A stretch of DNA of 64,000 nucleotides from Pseudanabaena galeata CCNP1313 (lineage in GTDB: Bacteria; Cyanobacteriota; Cyanobacteriia; Pseudanabaenales; Pseudanabaenaceae). The position numbers were made by a program, and so were the translations under genes. Shown here in pieces: positions 1 through 11,194 of the stretch. The stretch's first letter is position 1; every line of letters starts with the position of its first letter. The stretch covers positions 4,864,720-4,928,719 of the forward strand of contig NZ_CP112874.1 in the NCBI RefSeq assembly GCF_029910235.1. Reading direction: 5' to 3'. Below the pieces are notes generated by a model. It was not told where the DNA came from, made no database searches, and saw only the letters and a list, made by a program, of their open reading frames with translations.

Positions 1-1
1 G

Positions 2-166
2 ATTGTATCAGCAACCGAGAAAATTGAAGGCAATGAAATTGATGTTCCTATCAGCAATGTTTCTGAACCAAAACCACAATCCACATTTGAGCCAAAGATT
101 AACACTCGTGTAGATTCGAGTATGGATATCTTTCTCAACATGGCAAAAGATATTAAAAAGAAATAA
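2..166 (+). CDS. C-terminal fragment of an unidentified protein
   Basis: An open frame runs in from the left edge and ends at a TAA at 164-166. The 54 visible residues are hydrophilic, with a Pro/Gln/Ser-rich stretch followed by a lysine-rich tail ending in KDIKKK. The frame is followed directly by a strong intrinsic terminator, which supports a real gene end. No family can be recognised from this fragment. Confidence 0.5.
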   Translation: MVSATEKIEGNEIDVPISNVSEPKPQSTFEPKINTRVDSSMDIFLNMAKDIKKK

Positions 167-172
167 ATCCAT

Positions 173-210
173 AAAAAAAGAAGCGACGCTTTGCGTCGCT
201 TCTTTTTTTA
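173..210 (+). terminator. Rho-independent terminator
   Basis: A-tract, a GAAGCGACGC / GCGTCGCTTC stem with a TTT loop, then a seven-T run. It lies 6 bases after the stop of the upstream partial gene. The structure is symmetrical, but only a + strand gene ends here. Confidence 0.85.
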
Positions 211-365
211 TGGATTTCGGAAAACCGTCTAGATCTGATTTAGTACTAATAACCTATACACCGTAAACTATCTTAGTAAGTTGACCAAATATTCAATTTG
301 TAGAGAGCGCTTCGCATCTTCTACAAGTTGAATACAGATTCAAGCATGGCGCAAAGGGTATTAGC

Positions 366-2108
366 ATGGTGTTTAACTGGTTTCGGCGAAAGTTTGACGA
401 TGACAAAAGTGTAAATGATCAATCCGTAGAGTCACCCCAAGCTGAAGAAAAGACACCTGAATCTACACCTGTTGAAGATCCTAGCCCGATCTCAACGCCA
501 GCATCACAGGATTTATTAAATTGGGCAAAGGCTGCCTATGCCAATGTGCAGCAACAAGCTGAAGTTGCGGAAGATCAAGCGACTGAGGCAGAGGTCCCAG
601 AGCCAGAAATTACTGAGCAAGAAGCCAAGGTTGCTGAGCCTGAACTGGTTGAAGCGACTCCAGAAATTATTCAGCAAGAAGCCAAGGCTACTGAGCCAGA
701 AATTGCTGAGCCTGAGATTGCAGAACCAGAAGCTGCTCTAGAAATTAGAGAGCCTGAAGTCATTACTGAATTGCAAGTTGATGAACCTGCAATGTTTGAA
801 GCTGAGCTAGAAATTAGTGAGTCAGTTGCTGAGTCTTCTTTAGAAGTATCTCCAGAAACAACCACTGAAGTTCCTGCATCAGTTGAACCTGCGATTGAAC
901 CAGCGATCGCTGAAGTTATTTCCTCAGAAGTAGTTTCTCCAGAAGTAACTACTCCTGAACCTGAAGCAGTGCCTTTTTGGATGCAGTCCGAAAGCGATCG
1001 CCAAGCGAGGATTGCCGCTCTCGAAGCCACAGCGATTATTGAGCCAGAGCCAGAAGTTAAACCTGTAGCTACTTCCAGACGCAAAGCCACGATCAAGTTT
1101 GATGATGATTTTATCTGGTCAGCCGAAGTCCTCGCCTCCCAAGGTCGTCGCCCCGAAGAAATTTCTGTCGAAGAAATCACATGGCTGAATCGGTTACGTC
1201 AAGGTTTAGACAAAACTCGATTATCGCTAGTCAATCAACTTAAGGCGATCGTCGGACAAGGTCCCCTCAGTGCTGATTCCGTTGATGATATTGAGGCTTT
1301 GCTCTTGCAGGCTGATGTTGGCGTTAAGGCAACCGATCAAATTATTGCCAAGCTGCAAGATAAACTCCGCAAAGAAGTACTGCCCCCAGAAGAAGCGATC
1401 GCCTATCTCAAACAAATTTTGCGCGAAATGCTTGATGTATCAGCGCAGAAAGGTGGTGAACCGATCCCCATGTTGATTCCAGAGAAGAATCAACTAAATA
1501 TTTGGTTGATCACTGGCGTAAATGGGGCTGGTAAAACGACGACGATCGGTAAACTATCGCATCTCAGTGTCAAATCTGGCTATAAAACCCTCATCGCCGC
1601 CGCCGATACTTTCCGCGCTGCTGCGGTTGAGCAGGTCAAGAGTTGGGGACAAAGATCGAATGTAGATGTAATTTGCAACCCAGCCCAAAATGCCGATCCC
1701 GCCGCCGTGGTTTTTGATGCGATTAGCGCGGCTCAAGCCAGAGGCACTGAGTTATTGCTTGTAGACACTGCTGGCAGATTGCAAAACAAGAAGAATCTGA
1801 TGGAAGAACTCAGCAAAATCCGCCGCATCGTCGATAAAAAATCAGCCGATGCCAAGATCGAATCTTTGCTAGTGCTAGATTCCACCCTTGGACAAAATGG
1901 ACTTAAACAAGCCGAAGTTTTTGCCCAATCCGCAGGGATTACGGGCGTGATCCTCACGAAGCTTGATGGCACGGCAAAAGGTGGGGTGGCGATCGCTGTC
2001 GTGCAACAACTTGGTTTACCCATCAGATTTATTGGCGCAGGTGAAGGGATTGAAGACTTGCGTCCCTTTTCAAGCTATGAATTTGTCGAAGCATTATTAA
2101 GTAACTAG
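366..2108 (+). CDS. ftsY: Signal recognition particle receptor FtsY
   Basis: SRP receptor GTPase. It docks SRP-ribosome complexes at the membrane for co-translational insertion. The protein has 580 residues. The C-terminal NG domain starts near residue 270 and carries P-loop GVNGAGKT (384-391), DTAGR (467-471) and TKLDG (531-535), which is the SRP-GTPase signature set. The N-terminal A region (about 40-230) is very acidic and repetitive, rich in Glu, Pro and Ala with AEPE-like units. It is longer than in many bacteria and probably contacts lipid or SecY. The ATG at 366 follows a weak hairpin region. A hairpin terminator begins at the stop codon. Confidence 0.97.
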   Translation: MVFNWFRRKFDDDKSVNDQSVESPQAEEKTPESTPVEDPSPISTPASQDLLNWAKAAYANVQQQAEVAEDQATEAEVPEPEITEQEAKVAEPELVEATPEIIQQEAKATEPEIAEPEIAEPEAALEIREPEVITELQVDEPAMFEAELEISESVAESSLEVSPETTTEVPASVEPAIEPAIAEVISSEVVSPEVTTPEPEAVPFWMQSESDRQARIAALEATAIIEPEPEVKPVATSRRKATIKFDDDFIWSAEVLASQGRRPEEISVEEITWLNRLRQGLDKTRLSLVNQLKAIVGQGPLSADSVDDIEALLLQADVGVKATDQIIAKLQDKLRKEVLPPEEAIAYLKQILREMLDVSAQKGGEPIPMLIPEKNQLNIWLITGVNGAGKTTTIGKLSHLSVKSGYKTLIAAADTFRAAAVEQVKSWGQRSNVDVICNPAQNADPAAVVFDAISAAQARGTELLLVDTAGRLQNKKNLMEELSKIRRIVDKKSADAKIESLLVLDSTLGQNGLKQAEVFAQSAGITGVILTKLDGTAKGGVAIAVVQQLGLPIRFIGAGEGIEDLRPFSSYEFVEALLSN

Positions 2109-2135
2109 TTTTTGCGGTGCTTCGCGCCGCAAAAA
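2109..2135 (+). terminator. Hairpin terminator after ftsY
   Basis: TTTTTGCGG stem with a matching CCGCAAAAA arm around a tgcttcgcg loop, abutting the ftsY stop. The core resembles the GCGCTTCGCGC core found in many hairpin repeats of this window. Confidence 0.65.
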
Positions 2136-2242
2136 TACTTTTAAAAAATTACTGAAATCGTTTGTTAATTTTTGTCCAACTAAGGCTAAACTGTTTGACT
2201 AAATTAGCTTTCGTACAAACCACCTAGCGTTGCAGCATTGGT

Positions 2243-3631
2243 ATGTCTCTATCATTGCCACCTAGAAATAGATCACTCCCATCACAGCCAGATATCGACA
2301 ATGCCTCTGTGATGGTGATGAAGGATCTCAAAGACCTGCTCAGACGGATGAGTCAGGATCAAAATAAAATCCATGAGCTACTTAGCTTTTTGGGTTACGC
2401 TCTCCGCAGCTTTAGTAACCTCAATCAGTTTTTAGAATTAATTCCCCTGATTGCCAGTCGTGTGACTGACTCAGATGGTGGTGCGCTAATTTTATTTAAG
2501 GCAAGTGGACAAATGCGCCTAGAGTCTTTGCATTGTCCTGAGCGCAATCAAGGCGGCATGAAAGCGCAACAAGTAAGAACGGCGATCGAACGAGCGATCC
2601 AACAGGTCTTAACAGGCAGTCCAACCGCTCTTGATGAGATGGTCAGTCGCTATCTAGGTGCAGATGTCCATTTGTACGGCACATCGGTTTTAGTCAAAAA
2701 TGCAGTGCGCGGTCGCCTTTATATTTTCAGCCGTAAACCTGATTATATTTGGACAGATAACAAGCGGACTTTGATGCGCCTTGTTGCCGATCAAACCTCA
2801 GTTGGTTTAGAAAATCATGAACTCACTACCGAATTAATCAAAAAAGAGCGTCAAGATCGGGAGATGGAGATCGGCGCAGAAATCCAGCGCCAACTCTTAC
2901 CACGCACCTGTCCCAAGATTCAAGGTATTGAGATCTCAGCGAAATGCTCTACGGCTAGCCGAGTAGGTGGCGACTATTATGACTTTATCCCGATGCAAAA
3001 GGGCGATCGCTGGAGTTTTGTGGTCGGTGATGTGATGGGCAAGGGCGTTCCCGCAGGATTAATCATGACCATGACAAGAGGGATGTTGCGAGCAGAAGTA
3101 TTAAATAACCATTCTCCCAGCAAAATTTTGGAACATCTCAATGAGGTGATGTATGAAGATTTAGAGAAATCTCATCGCTTCGTGACCATGTTTTATTCAG
3201 AATATGATCCCGAAACGCAGATTCTTTCCTTTAGTAATGCCGCCCATACTCCTGCCTTACATTGGCGAGCCAAGACAAGATCTGTTCATGCCCTCGATAC
3301 CATGGGGGCTTTGATCGGCTTAGAGGCTGGGTCGAAGTATGAAGAACGCAGCACTCACCTAAATTCAGGTGATGTCGTCATCTATTACACTGATGGCTTC
3401 ACTGAGGCGGCTAGTCCAGAAGGCGATCGCTTTGACGAAGAAAATCTTCGCAAAGCCCTAGACTGGGCTTGTCAAAATTGTTTTCCCCTTTCTGATGATG
3501 TGACTCGTCCACAAATGATTCTTGACTACATCTTCCAAGAAGTGCAAAACTTTATTGGAGAAGGGCATACTCACACTGATGATATGACCCTCGTGGTTAT
3601 GCATATAAAAGATAAAGCCCTAGTAAATTAA
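2243..3631 (+). CDS. GAF-PP2C (SpoIIE/RsbU-type) serine phosphatase
   Basis: Protein phosphatase of the RsbU/SpoIIE type, which usually dephosphorylates an STAS anti-anti-sigma factor in partner-switching regulation. It has 462 residues: a GAF-like sensory region at about 50-190, a linker helix at about 195-218 rich in Glu/Arg/Lys (ERQDREMEIGAEIQRQLLP), and a PP2C domain from about 220 to 455. The metal-binding motif VGGDYYD lies at 241-247, followed by VVGDVMGKG and a C-terminal DDMTLVV. The ligand of the GAF domain is unknown. An RsbW-like kinase is encoded at 23.0-23.5 kb and could belong to the same network, but that is inference. Confidence 0.9.
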   Translation: MSLSLPPRNRSLPSQPDIDNASVMVMKDLKDLLRRMSQDQNKIHELLSFLGYALRSFSNLNQFLELIPLIASRVTDSDGGALILFKASGQMRLESLHCPERNQGGMKAQQVRTAIERAIQQVLTGSPTALDEMVSRYLGADVHLYGTSVLVKNAVRGRLYIFSRKPDYIWTDNKRTLMRLVADQTSVGLENHELTTELIKKERQDREMEIGAEIQRQLLPRTCPKIQGIEISAKCSTASRVGGDYYDFIPMQKGDRWSFVVGDVMGKGVPAGLIMTMTRGMLRAEVLNNHSPSKILEHLNEVMYEDLEKSHRFVTMFYSEYDPETQILSFSNAAHTPALHWRAKTRSVHALDTMGALIGLEAGSKYEERSTHLNSGDVVIYYTDGFTEAASPEGDRFDEENLRKALDWACQNCFPLSDDVTRPQMILDYIFQEVQNFIGEGHTHTDDMTLVVMHIKDKALVN

Positions 3632-3647
3632 CCCAAGACTAAAAATT

Positions 3648-3926
3648 ATGTTTGACTTAGCCCAAGCCCAGCATTTGGTAACTAGTGTGACTATCACTGA
3701 CTTATCATTTCATTTGTCAGCACTCAATATTCCTAGCAATTTACATCTCAATATTGCAGATTTGCATTCACATATAAATATGGATTTGCTTGCTCAACAG
3801 TTTAATCAGGATGTCATGGGAGACTTAGGAAAAGGCTGGAATAACTTTGTAAAATCTGGCCAAATTTGGGCGCTGATGATTGGTGTCGTCGTCGGCTATC
3901 TATTTAGAAGCATTACCAACACTTAG
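3648..3926 (+). CDS. Small single-pass membrane protein of unknown function
   Basis: 92 residues starting 16 bases after the phosphatase gene, so probably co-transcribed with it. The N-terminal 70 residues are soluble, with many Leu/His/Asp. The C-terminus holds one hydrophobic segment (IWALMIGVVVGYLFRSI), so a tail-anchored topology is likely. No family is recognised. A strong terminator follows 5 bases after the stop. Partnership with the phosphatase is a guess from position only. Confidence 0.6.
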   Translation: MFDLAQAQHLVTSVTITDLSFHLSALNIPSNLHLNIADLHSHINMDLLAQQFNQDVMGDLGKGWNNFVKSGQIWALMIGVVVGYLFRSITNT

Positions 3927-3931
3927 AACAC

Positions 3932-3962
3932 AAAAAAAGCTGCACTCAGTGCAGCTTTTTTT
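3932..3962 (+). terminator. Rho-independent terminator, possibly bidirectional
   Basis: A-run, AGCTGCACT / AGTGCAGCT stem and T-run. It sits between the small membrane protein gene and the opposite-strand tRNA gene, so it can stop transcription from both sides. Confidence 0.85.
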
Positions 3963-3967
3963 GTTAA

Positions 3968-4041
<74 letters not shown>

Positions 4042-4093
4042 TTGTTTCGCTTAGCTAATATAGCATGGTTTTATGGGAACGCAAGCATTTTCT

Positions 4094-4150
4094 CAAAGTT
4101 TTTTAAAAATGGCTCTGTACATTGTACAGAGCCATTTCTAAAAAACTTTG
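4094..4150. repeat. 57-bp near-perfect palindrome upstream of tRNA-fMet
   Basis: Long inverted repeat with outer arms CAAAGTTTTTT / AAAAAACTTTG and inner arms ATGGCTCTGTACA / TGTACAGAGCCAT. It could end transcription from the structured block to its right (minus strand) or be a mobile hairpin. The remainder of the gap is described separately. Confidence 0.6.
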
Positions 4151-4345
4151 ATTTTTCACCCCTCCGTAACGCCGTCTTACCTCAGTTGTTTGACCCGGTA
4201 AAACCAGGTGGAGGCTTGGCTCTCAGCCTAACTTAAGTTCCCAGATGCAAGTCTGGTTTACTGCGGCGGAGATTACGAAGACTCCTAGAAAACAATTATC
4301 GATCAAGACACATTATCGGTAGTCACGCACGCCACAGAGGAGCTT
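4151..4345. ncRNA. Candidate structured RNA, identity unknown (6S-like possible)
   Basis: No coding potential, but many complementary segments: CCAGA/TCTGG around TGCAAG, AGGCT/AGCCT, and a longer closing helix between CTCCGTAACGCC near 4161 and GGCGgagaTTACG near 4267. The stretch TGCGGCGG near 4262 is reminiscent of the 3' side of 6S RNA. The strand is undecided, because the minus-strand reading would end at the palindrome 4094-4150. This assignment is weak and needs a covariance-model scan. Confidence 0.3.
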
Positions 4346-4430
4346 GACTAATTATAGCAATCTAAGCCAACAAAATAGGAAAAGTGCAAAGCACCCAGTA
4401 ACTCTCAATATATGGCTGTCGCCATTCTTG

Positions 4431-4499
4431 AATAGTGTGAGGCGGCGCTTCGCGCCGCCTCACACTATTTTGTTTTTTCCAGCGCCGCAGGCGCTGGAA
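4431..4499. repeat. Two adjacent hairpins after the DUF554 gene
   Basis: The first (4431-4469) has the AATAGTGTGAGGCGGCG arm with a CTT loop and is a copy of the GCGGCGCTTCGCGCCGC hairpin family. The second (4477-4499) is TTCCAGCGC / GCGCTGGAA. It abuts the minus-strand stop codon and probably acts as its terminator. The preceding 4346-4430 holds a partial copy of the flanking sequence of this repeat family (TGGCTGTCGCCATTCTTG). Confidence 0.75.
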
Positions 4500-5240
4500 T
4501 TATTGAAGACTATCTGCTAGCCAGTAAACTAATGGCGCGATCGCTAAAGCTGGTAAAAAAGATGCAACTCTGACTTTAGCGAGTTCTAACAAGTTTAAAC
4601 CTAGCCCCAAAAGCATTAAGCCCCCAACGCCTGTAATAATTAGTACGGGCTGAGCATTAGTGGGATCGGGTAAGCTTTGCGCTAAATTTCCTGCAAGCAA
4701 AGATAAACTGCCTTGATACAGAGCAACGGGCAAAGCCGAGAATCCAACACCGATTCCATAGGTGCTAGCAAATACGATTGAAATAAAACCGTCTAGAGCC
4801 GACTTGAGAACCAAAAGATTATCTTCGCCTCTGAGTCCGTTATTGAGGCTGCCAATAATTGCCATTGGTCCAATACAGAATAAAAGACTCGCCGCAACAA
4901 ACCCTTCTGTAAATTTACCTTTGCCCTTAAATTTCGCTTTTAACCAATCGCCAACCGATTCTAAACGTTTCTCGATTTGCCCTAATTCACCAATCACACC
5001 GCCAATGATTAACGCAATCAGCGATAGAATCACACCATCTAAAGCGCCAGCTTTAACCTTAAGTAAGCTATTTGCCATATTTATGCTGACAAACATGGTG
5101 ATTAGCCCGATCGCTTGTTTGAGAATGGGTAACGACTGAGAAAGAAAACGACCGCGTAAAATGAGTCCGAGGAATGTACCAAAGGCGATCGCCAAAACAT
5201 TAATCCAAGTCCCACTGGTTTTAGTCCAAAAATCTAACAT
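4500..5240 (-). CDS. DUF554 family membrane protein
   Basis: 246 residues with about six hydrophobic segments. The overall features match DUF554 (YdfK/YqgA-like) integral membrane proteins: an N-terminal GTWINVLAIAFGTFLGL segment, a central SLLFCIGPMAIIGSLNNG motif and a glycine-rich C-terminal GVGGLMLLGLGLNLL helix. The biochemical function of this family is not established; transport is usually assumed. It is transcribed alone, opposite to its neighbours, with a hairpin pair at its 3' end. Confidence 0.85.
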   Translation of the reverse strand: MLDFWTKTSGTWINVLAIAFGTFLGLILRGRFLSQSLPILKQAIGLITMFVSINMANSLLKVKAGALDGVILSLIALIIGGVIGELGQIEKRLESVGDWLKAKFKGKGKFTEGFVAASLLFCIGPMAIIGSLNNGLRGEDNLLVLKSALDGFISIVFASTYGIGVGFSALPVALYQGSLSLLAGNLAQSLPDPTNAQPVLIITGVGGLMLLGLGLNLLELAKVRVASFLPALAIAPLVYWLADSLQ

Positions 5241-6922
<1,682 letters not shown>

Positions 6923-6928
6923 ATATTA

Positions 6929-7010
6929 GATCCCCCCCAGCCCCCCTTATAAAGGGGGGAGAATCAAGAATTATCTTCTTCCCCCTTTATAAGGGGGATT
7001 GAGGGGGATC
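6929..7010. repeat. Long C/G-run inverted repeat between bchN and bchB
   Basis: GATCCCCC...CAGCCCCCCTTATAAAG on the left is mirrored by CTTTATAAGGGGGATTG...GGGGGATC on the right. Together they form an 82-bp imperfect hairpin starting 7 bases after the bchN stop. It resembles the C-rich cores of other small repeats in this window and could attenuate or process the bch message. From 7011 to 7057 there are short AATCACCAATTTTC-like repeats and no gene. Confidence 0.75.
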
Positions 7011-7057
7011 GTTACCAATCAACAATTTCCAATCACCAATTTTCAATCATTCAACCT

Positions 7058-8749
7058 ATGGAATTAACCCTCTGGACTTACGAAGGTCCTCCCCATGTGG
7101 GAGCGATGCGAATTGCAACTAGCATGGAAGGAGTGCATTATGTACTTCACGCACCACAGGGCGACACTTACGCCGATCTACTGTTTACGATGATCGAGCG
7201 ACGCGATCGCCGTCCGCCTGTAACCTATACGACTTTTCAAGCTCGTGATCTGGGTGGTGATACTGCCGAGATGGTCAAGACTTCAGTACGTGATGCCTAT
7301 GAAAGATTTAAGCCTCAAGTAATGTTGGTTGGCGAGAGTTGCACTGCTGAGTTGATTCAAGATCAGCCAGGCTCTCTCGCCAAAGGCATGGGCATACCAA
7401 TTCCGATCGTCAGTTTAGAATTGCCAGCTTATTCCAAAAAAGAGAATTGGGGCGCGAGTGAAACTCTATATCACTTAGTTCGCACTTTACTTTTGCCTGT
7501 TGTCCCTGCACCAAACACACCAAGACCTAAGCGCGATCCTCATATTCGTCCCAAAGCTAATATCTTAGGCCCAACAGCATTGGGCTTTAGGTGTCGTGAT
7601 GATATTCGCGAAGTGATTAAGTTGCTTGGGGAAATTGGCGTTGATGTGAATGTAGTCGCACCAATGGGAGCAACACCAGATGACTTAATGCGGATTCCCG
7701 ATGCTGATTTTAATATTTGCCTCTATCCTGAGATCGCCCTCACAACTTGTACTTGGTTGACCCGCAGTTTTGCCCAACCAGTCGTCAAGATAGTGCCAAT
7801 CGGTGTTGGCGCAACTCGTGACTTTATTGCGGAAATTGGTAGGGTTGCAGATATTGATGTTAGTCAAGCTCTAGCGCGATCGCAGTCCGACACTTTAGGG
7901 AACTGGGATGCTGCGCGAGTCTCATCGGGGGCTGAAGCTAATGCTTCCAGACTTCCTTGGTATTCGCGATCGGTTGACTCCACGTATCTAACGGGTAAGC
8001 GCGTATTCATCTTTGGTGATGCGACTCATGCCTTAGCGGCAGCAAGAATTGCTACGGAAGAATTGGGCTTTACCCTTGTTGGTATTGGAACCTATAGCCG
8101 AGAATTTGCGCGAGAAGTACGCGAAGTGGCGAAGAAGCATGGACTCGAAGCCGTGATTAGTGATGATTATCTTGCTGTGGAAGCTAAAGTTGCTGAAGCC
8201 GCTCCAGAACTAGTGCTTGGCACTCAGATGGAACGACATATTGCCAAACGCTTGGGTATCCCTTGCGCGGTAATTTCTGCACCAATCCACGTTCAAGATG
8301 TACCTGCTCGTTACTCACCTCAAATGGGTTGGGAAGGTGCGAATGTGATTTTTGATAGCTGGGTGCATCCTTTGATGATGGGTCTAGAGGAGCATTTGAT
8401 TGGGATGTTCCGTGAAGACTTCGAGTTTGCGGAAGGACATATGAGCCATTTGCATACTGCTCCATCACAGGAGAATCGCCGCGAAACGTTGACAACAGAA
8501 TCAGTGGGAGAGGCGATCGCGATCGCCTCGACAGGTGGTTCTAATCAAGCCGTTCTTACGCCCGTGGAAGTGACTCAAGAGTTGCAGGGAATTACTTGGA
8601 GCGCTGATGGTGAAGCTGAGTTGAAGAAGATTCCCTTCTTTGTACGTGGCAAAATCAAGCGCAATACTGAGAAATTCGCTAGCGATCGTGGACTCACTTC
8701 GATCACCGTAGAAACTCTCTACGACGCAAAAGCAGCGATCGGCAAGTAA
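7058..8749 (+). CDS. bchB: DPOR subunit B, purple-bacterial BchB type
   Basis: Subunit B of light-independent protochlorophyllide reductase, partner of BchN. It has 563 residues, longer than the roughly 510 of typical cyanobacterial ChlB. The N-terminus [18 protein letters not shown] and the segment [19 protein letters not shown] are of the BchB type. Asp36 falls exactly at the position of the unusual aspartate ligand of the NB cluster in Rhodobacter BchB. Later motifs include [34 protein letters not shown] and a C-terminal domain around [19 protein letters not shown]. Cyanobacterial ChlB instead begins MKLAYWMYAGPAHIGTLR. Residues about 475-515 form a poorly conserved linker before the C-terminal domain. 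The gene lies 135 bp after bchN and 63 bp before bchL. Confidence 0.94.
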   Translation: MELTLWTYEGPPHVGAMRIATSMEGVHYVLHAPQGDTYADLLFTMIERRDRRPPVTYTTFQARDLGGDTAEMVKTSVRDAYERFKPQVMLVGESCTAELIQDQPGSLAKGMGIPIPIVSLELPAYSKKENWGASETLYHLVRTLLLPVVPAPNTPRPKRDPHIRPKANILGPTALGFRCRDDIREVIKLLGEIGVDVNVVAPMGATPDDLMRIPDADFNICLYPEIALTTCTWLTRSFAQPVVKIVPIGVGATRDFIAEIGRVADIDVSQALARSQSDTLGNWDAARVSSGAEANASRLPWYSRSVDSTYLTGKRVFIFGDATHALAAARIATEELGFTLVGIGTYSREFAREVREVAKKHGLEAVISDDYLAVEAKVAEAAPELVLGTQMERHIAKRLGIPCAVISAPIHVQDVPARYSPQMGWEGANVIFDSWVHPLMMGLEEHLIGMFREDFEFAEGHMSHLHTAPSQENRRETLTTESVGEAIAIASTGGSNQAVLTPVEVTQELQGITWSADGEAELKKIPFFVRGKIKRNTEKFASDRGLTSITVETLYDAKAAIGK

Positions 8750-8803
8750 TTGATTTGGGAGCAAAGCTCCCAATCAAAGTTTATTAATATAGTTGTTTTA
8801 TAG

Positions 8804-9715
<912 letters not shown>

Positions 9716-9718
9716 TCA

Positions 9719-9882
9719 CTGATGTTACGTGGAAAGAATTCCTTCGATGGCGGAAGTCTAGGGCTGGCACGGGGGCACAGCCCCTACAAAATCTGCAATT
9801 TACAGGTAGGGGCAATCCCCCCGTGGTTGCCCTGCTTCGCTAGCAGTAAGAGATTTATCATCTGCGTTCCACGTAACATTCA
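9719..9882. mobile_element. MITE with ATGTTACGTGGAA terminal repeats (copy 1)
   Basis: Terminal inverted repeats ATGTTACGTGGAA (9722-9734) and TTCCACGTAACAT (9867-9879) are perfect. The inside carries a C/G-rich core (GGGCACAGCCCCTAC ... GGTAGGGGCAATCCCCCC). The flanking TAATCA (9713-9718 and 9883-9888) looks like the rest of a target duplication, and the left copy contains the bchL stop codon TAA. Related copies lie at 44623-44783, 50559-50725 and 55579-55695. Confidence 0.8.
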
Positions 9883-9890
9883 TAATCATC

Positions 9891-9921
9891 AAAAAAGCCC
9901 TCGCTAAGCGAGGGCTTTTTT
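9891..9921. terminator. Bidirectional terminator between bchL and the GNAT gene
   Basis: AAAAAAGCCCTCGC with TAA loop and GCGAGGGCTTTTTT arm. It lies between two convergent genes and overlaps the GNAT stop codon by a base. Confidence 0.88.
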
Positions 9922-10475
9922 TAGAGATCTAGCGATCGCGTAATCGCATACATCTTTACATCCCACGATCGCTCTTTATAAAAAAGATAGTTATGCAAAA
10001 TCCCCTCAAATTGCATTTCTGCTTTTTCTAAAACCCTAGCGGAGGAAACATTATTTACATCGCAAATGGCTTGTATCCTTTGCAAATGCATAACATGAAA
10101 GCCAAAGGCGATCGCCGATTTTGCTGCCTCAGTCATTAATCCCTTACCCCAATAATTTCTGGATAGCACATATCCCAGTTCAGCACGTCGATGGACAGAT
10201 GTGGTATGCAAACTACAAGTTCCAATTAATTTGCCATTCTTTTTCATCACTATTCCCCAATTCATTCCCTTTCCAGAACGATACATCTGAAAGACAAAGT
10301 TGTTCAAATATTCATAGGTTTCATTAATCGACCGATGCGTTGCCCATGCAGTGTAAGTGGTTACTTGCGGATCACTGGCATAGGCAAAAATATCATCAGC
10401 ATCAGTAATCGCCAATTTTCGCAAGATAAGCCGTGGTGTTTGCAGTGTTAAAAATTGTTCAGGCAGATCTAGCAT
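9921..10475 (-). CDS. GNAT family N-acetyltransferase (RimJ/RimL-like)
   Basis: 184 residues. The N-terminal LQTPRLILRKLAITDADDIF and the acetyl-CoA-binding loop LGYVLSRNYWGKGLMTEA (about residues 98-115) are typical of the RimJ/RimL group of GNAT enzymes. This group acetylates N-termini of ribosomal proteins or small amines. The real substrate cannot be read from sequence. It stands alone, convergent with the bch cluster. The 10476-10616 gap behind its start carries the hairpin at 10544-10583 and no credible gene. Confidence 0.88.
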   Translation of the reverse strand: MLDLPEQFLTLQTPRLILRKLAITDADDIFAYASDPQVTTYTAWATHRSINETYEYLNNFVFQMYRSGKGMNWGIVMKKNGKLIGTCSLHTTSVHRRAELGYVLSRNYWGKGLMTEAAKSAIAFGFHVMHLQRIQAICDVNNVSSARVLEKAEMQFEGILHNYLFYKERSWDVKMYAITRSLDL

Positions 10476-10543
10476 AGTTAAGGTGCTGCAATTAAGAAAC
10501 AGGTTGCCGACAAATTCTCCCCATTGACTTCGCCATTTTGGTT

Positions 10544-10583
10544 AATACCACAACATGGCATAGCCATTGTGTGTTGTGGTATT
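10544..10583. repeat. Hairpin of the ATACCA...TGGTAT family
   Basis: ATACCACAACA / TGTTGTGGTAT arms around GGCATAGCC. The ends ATACCA / TGGTAT and the ATGGCATAGCCAT centre recur at 14056, 28193, 49618 and 51883. Confidence 0.65.
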
Positions 10584-10616
10584 AGCAGCGCATATTTGTC
10601 CATTTCATAACATGAT

Positions 10617-11000
10617 TTATGGCTGGGGATTACGGATAGAACTAATTGCTTGATTAAGCGATCGCAGTTCTTGCAAAATTTCTCGTAATAATCGATTAGT
10701 CTCATTTTGAGTAGACTCTTGCACCTGAATTGTCACTTGTTTCATTTTCAGGACATCCTTCGCAAATCTTGACACCTCAGTGGGGTGAAATAACAAAGGT
10801 TCGCGATCGCTTTGGCGGAGTTCAGGATTTAGCCTGTTTGGATCGTAAGGTAAGTTCAGTAAACCTTGGGCTGGATCGGTATTGGCATAGCGATATATAG
10901 AAGCACGCGATCGCCCTAATGCTTTTTGGATTGCTTCTACATCCATTAGCTCGTAGTTATGATCGGATTTTAGTTCAGCGTGGGAATACGCAGGATTCAT
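10617..11000 (-). CDS. Small HTH-like DNA-binding protein, function unknown
   Basis: 127 residues from the ATG at 11000 (MNPAYSHAEL). A longer frame exists upstream, but it only translates the tandem TGATGGG repeat, so I reject that start. Residues about 19-42 (MDVEAIQKALGRSRASIYRYANTD) look like a helix-turn-helix. The C-terminal third (TNRLLREILQELRSLNQAI) should form a coiled coil. A transcription factor or a DNA-binding accessory protein is plausible. No specific family is recognised. Confidence 0.6.
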   Translation of the reverse strand: MNPAYSHAELKSDHNYELMDVEAIQKALGRSRASIYRYANTDPAQGLLNLPYDPNRLNPELRQSDREPLLFHPTEVSRFAKDVLKMKQVTIQVQESTQNETNRLLREILQELRSLNQAISSIRNPQP

Positions 11001-11105
11001 ATGAATTGGGTAATGGGTGATGGGTGATGGGTGATGGGTGATGGGTAAACCAATCCCCAATTACCAATTATCAATTACCCATCACCAATTACCAATCCCC
11101 AATTT
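11001..11105. repeat. Tandem GGTGATG repeat with inverted ATTACCAATT repeats
   Basis: About four units of TGATGGG at 11017-11044, followed by alternating CCAATTACCAATTATC-type words that are complementary to GGTAAT/GGTGAT words to the left, so the block can fold. Such AT-rich CCAATTACC repeats are common between genes in some cyanobacteria. From 11106 to 11194 lies the promoter region of the M16 protease gene. Confidence 0.7.
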
Positions 11106-11194
11106 AAAACCGCGCCCCACAGGAGCGTAACTTTAGTTGGTAATGTATTTTGGACAACTACTTATAATAAAAGCAGTATTTCGTGGAGATTTCG

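Noticed and set aside
671..1180. 169-codon minus-strand frame inside ftsY
   Set aside because: It mirrors the repetitive Glu/Pro/Ala codons of the FtsY acidic domain and has Ser/Gly-rich low complexity, so it is a shadow frame.
4042..4236. 64-codon frame upstream of tRNA-fMet
   Set aside because: It reads through the 57-bp palindrome and the structured block and has no ribosome binding site or family features.
11000..11105. Possible CRISPR-like array at the GGTGATG repeats
   Set aside because: The units are 7 bp in direct tandem without spacers, and no cas genes are present.
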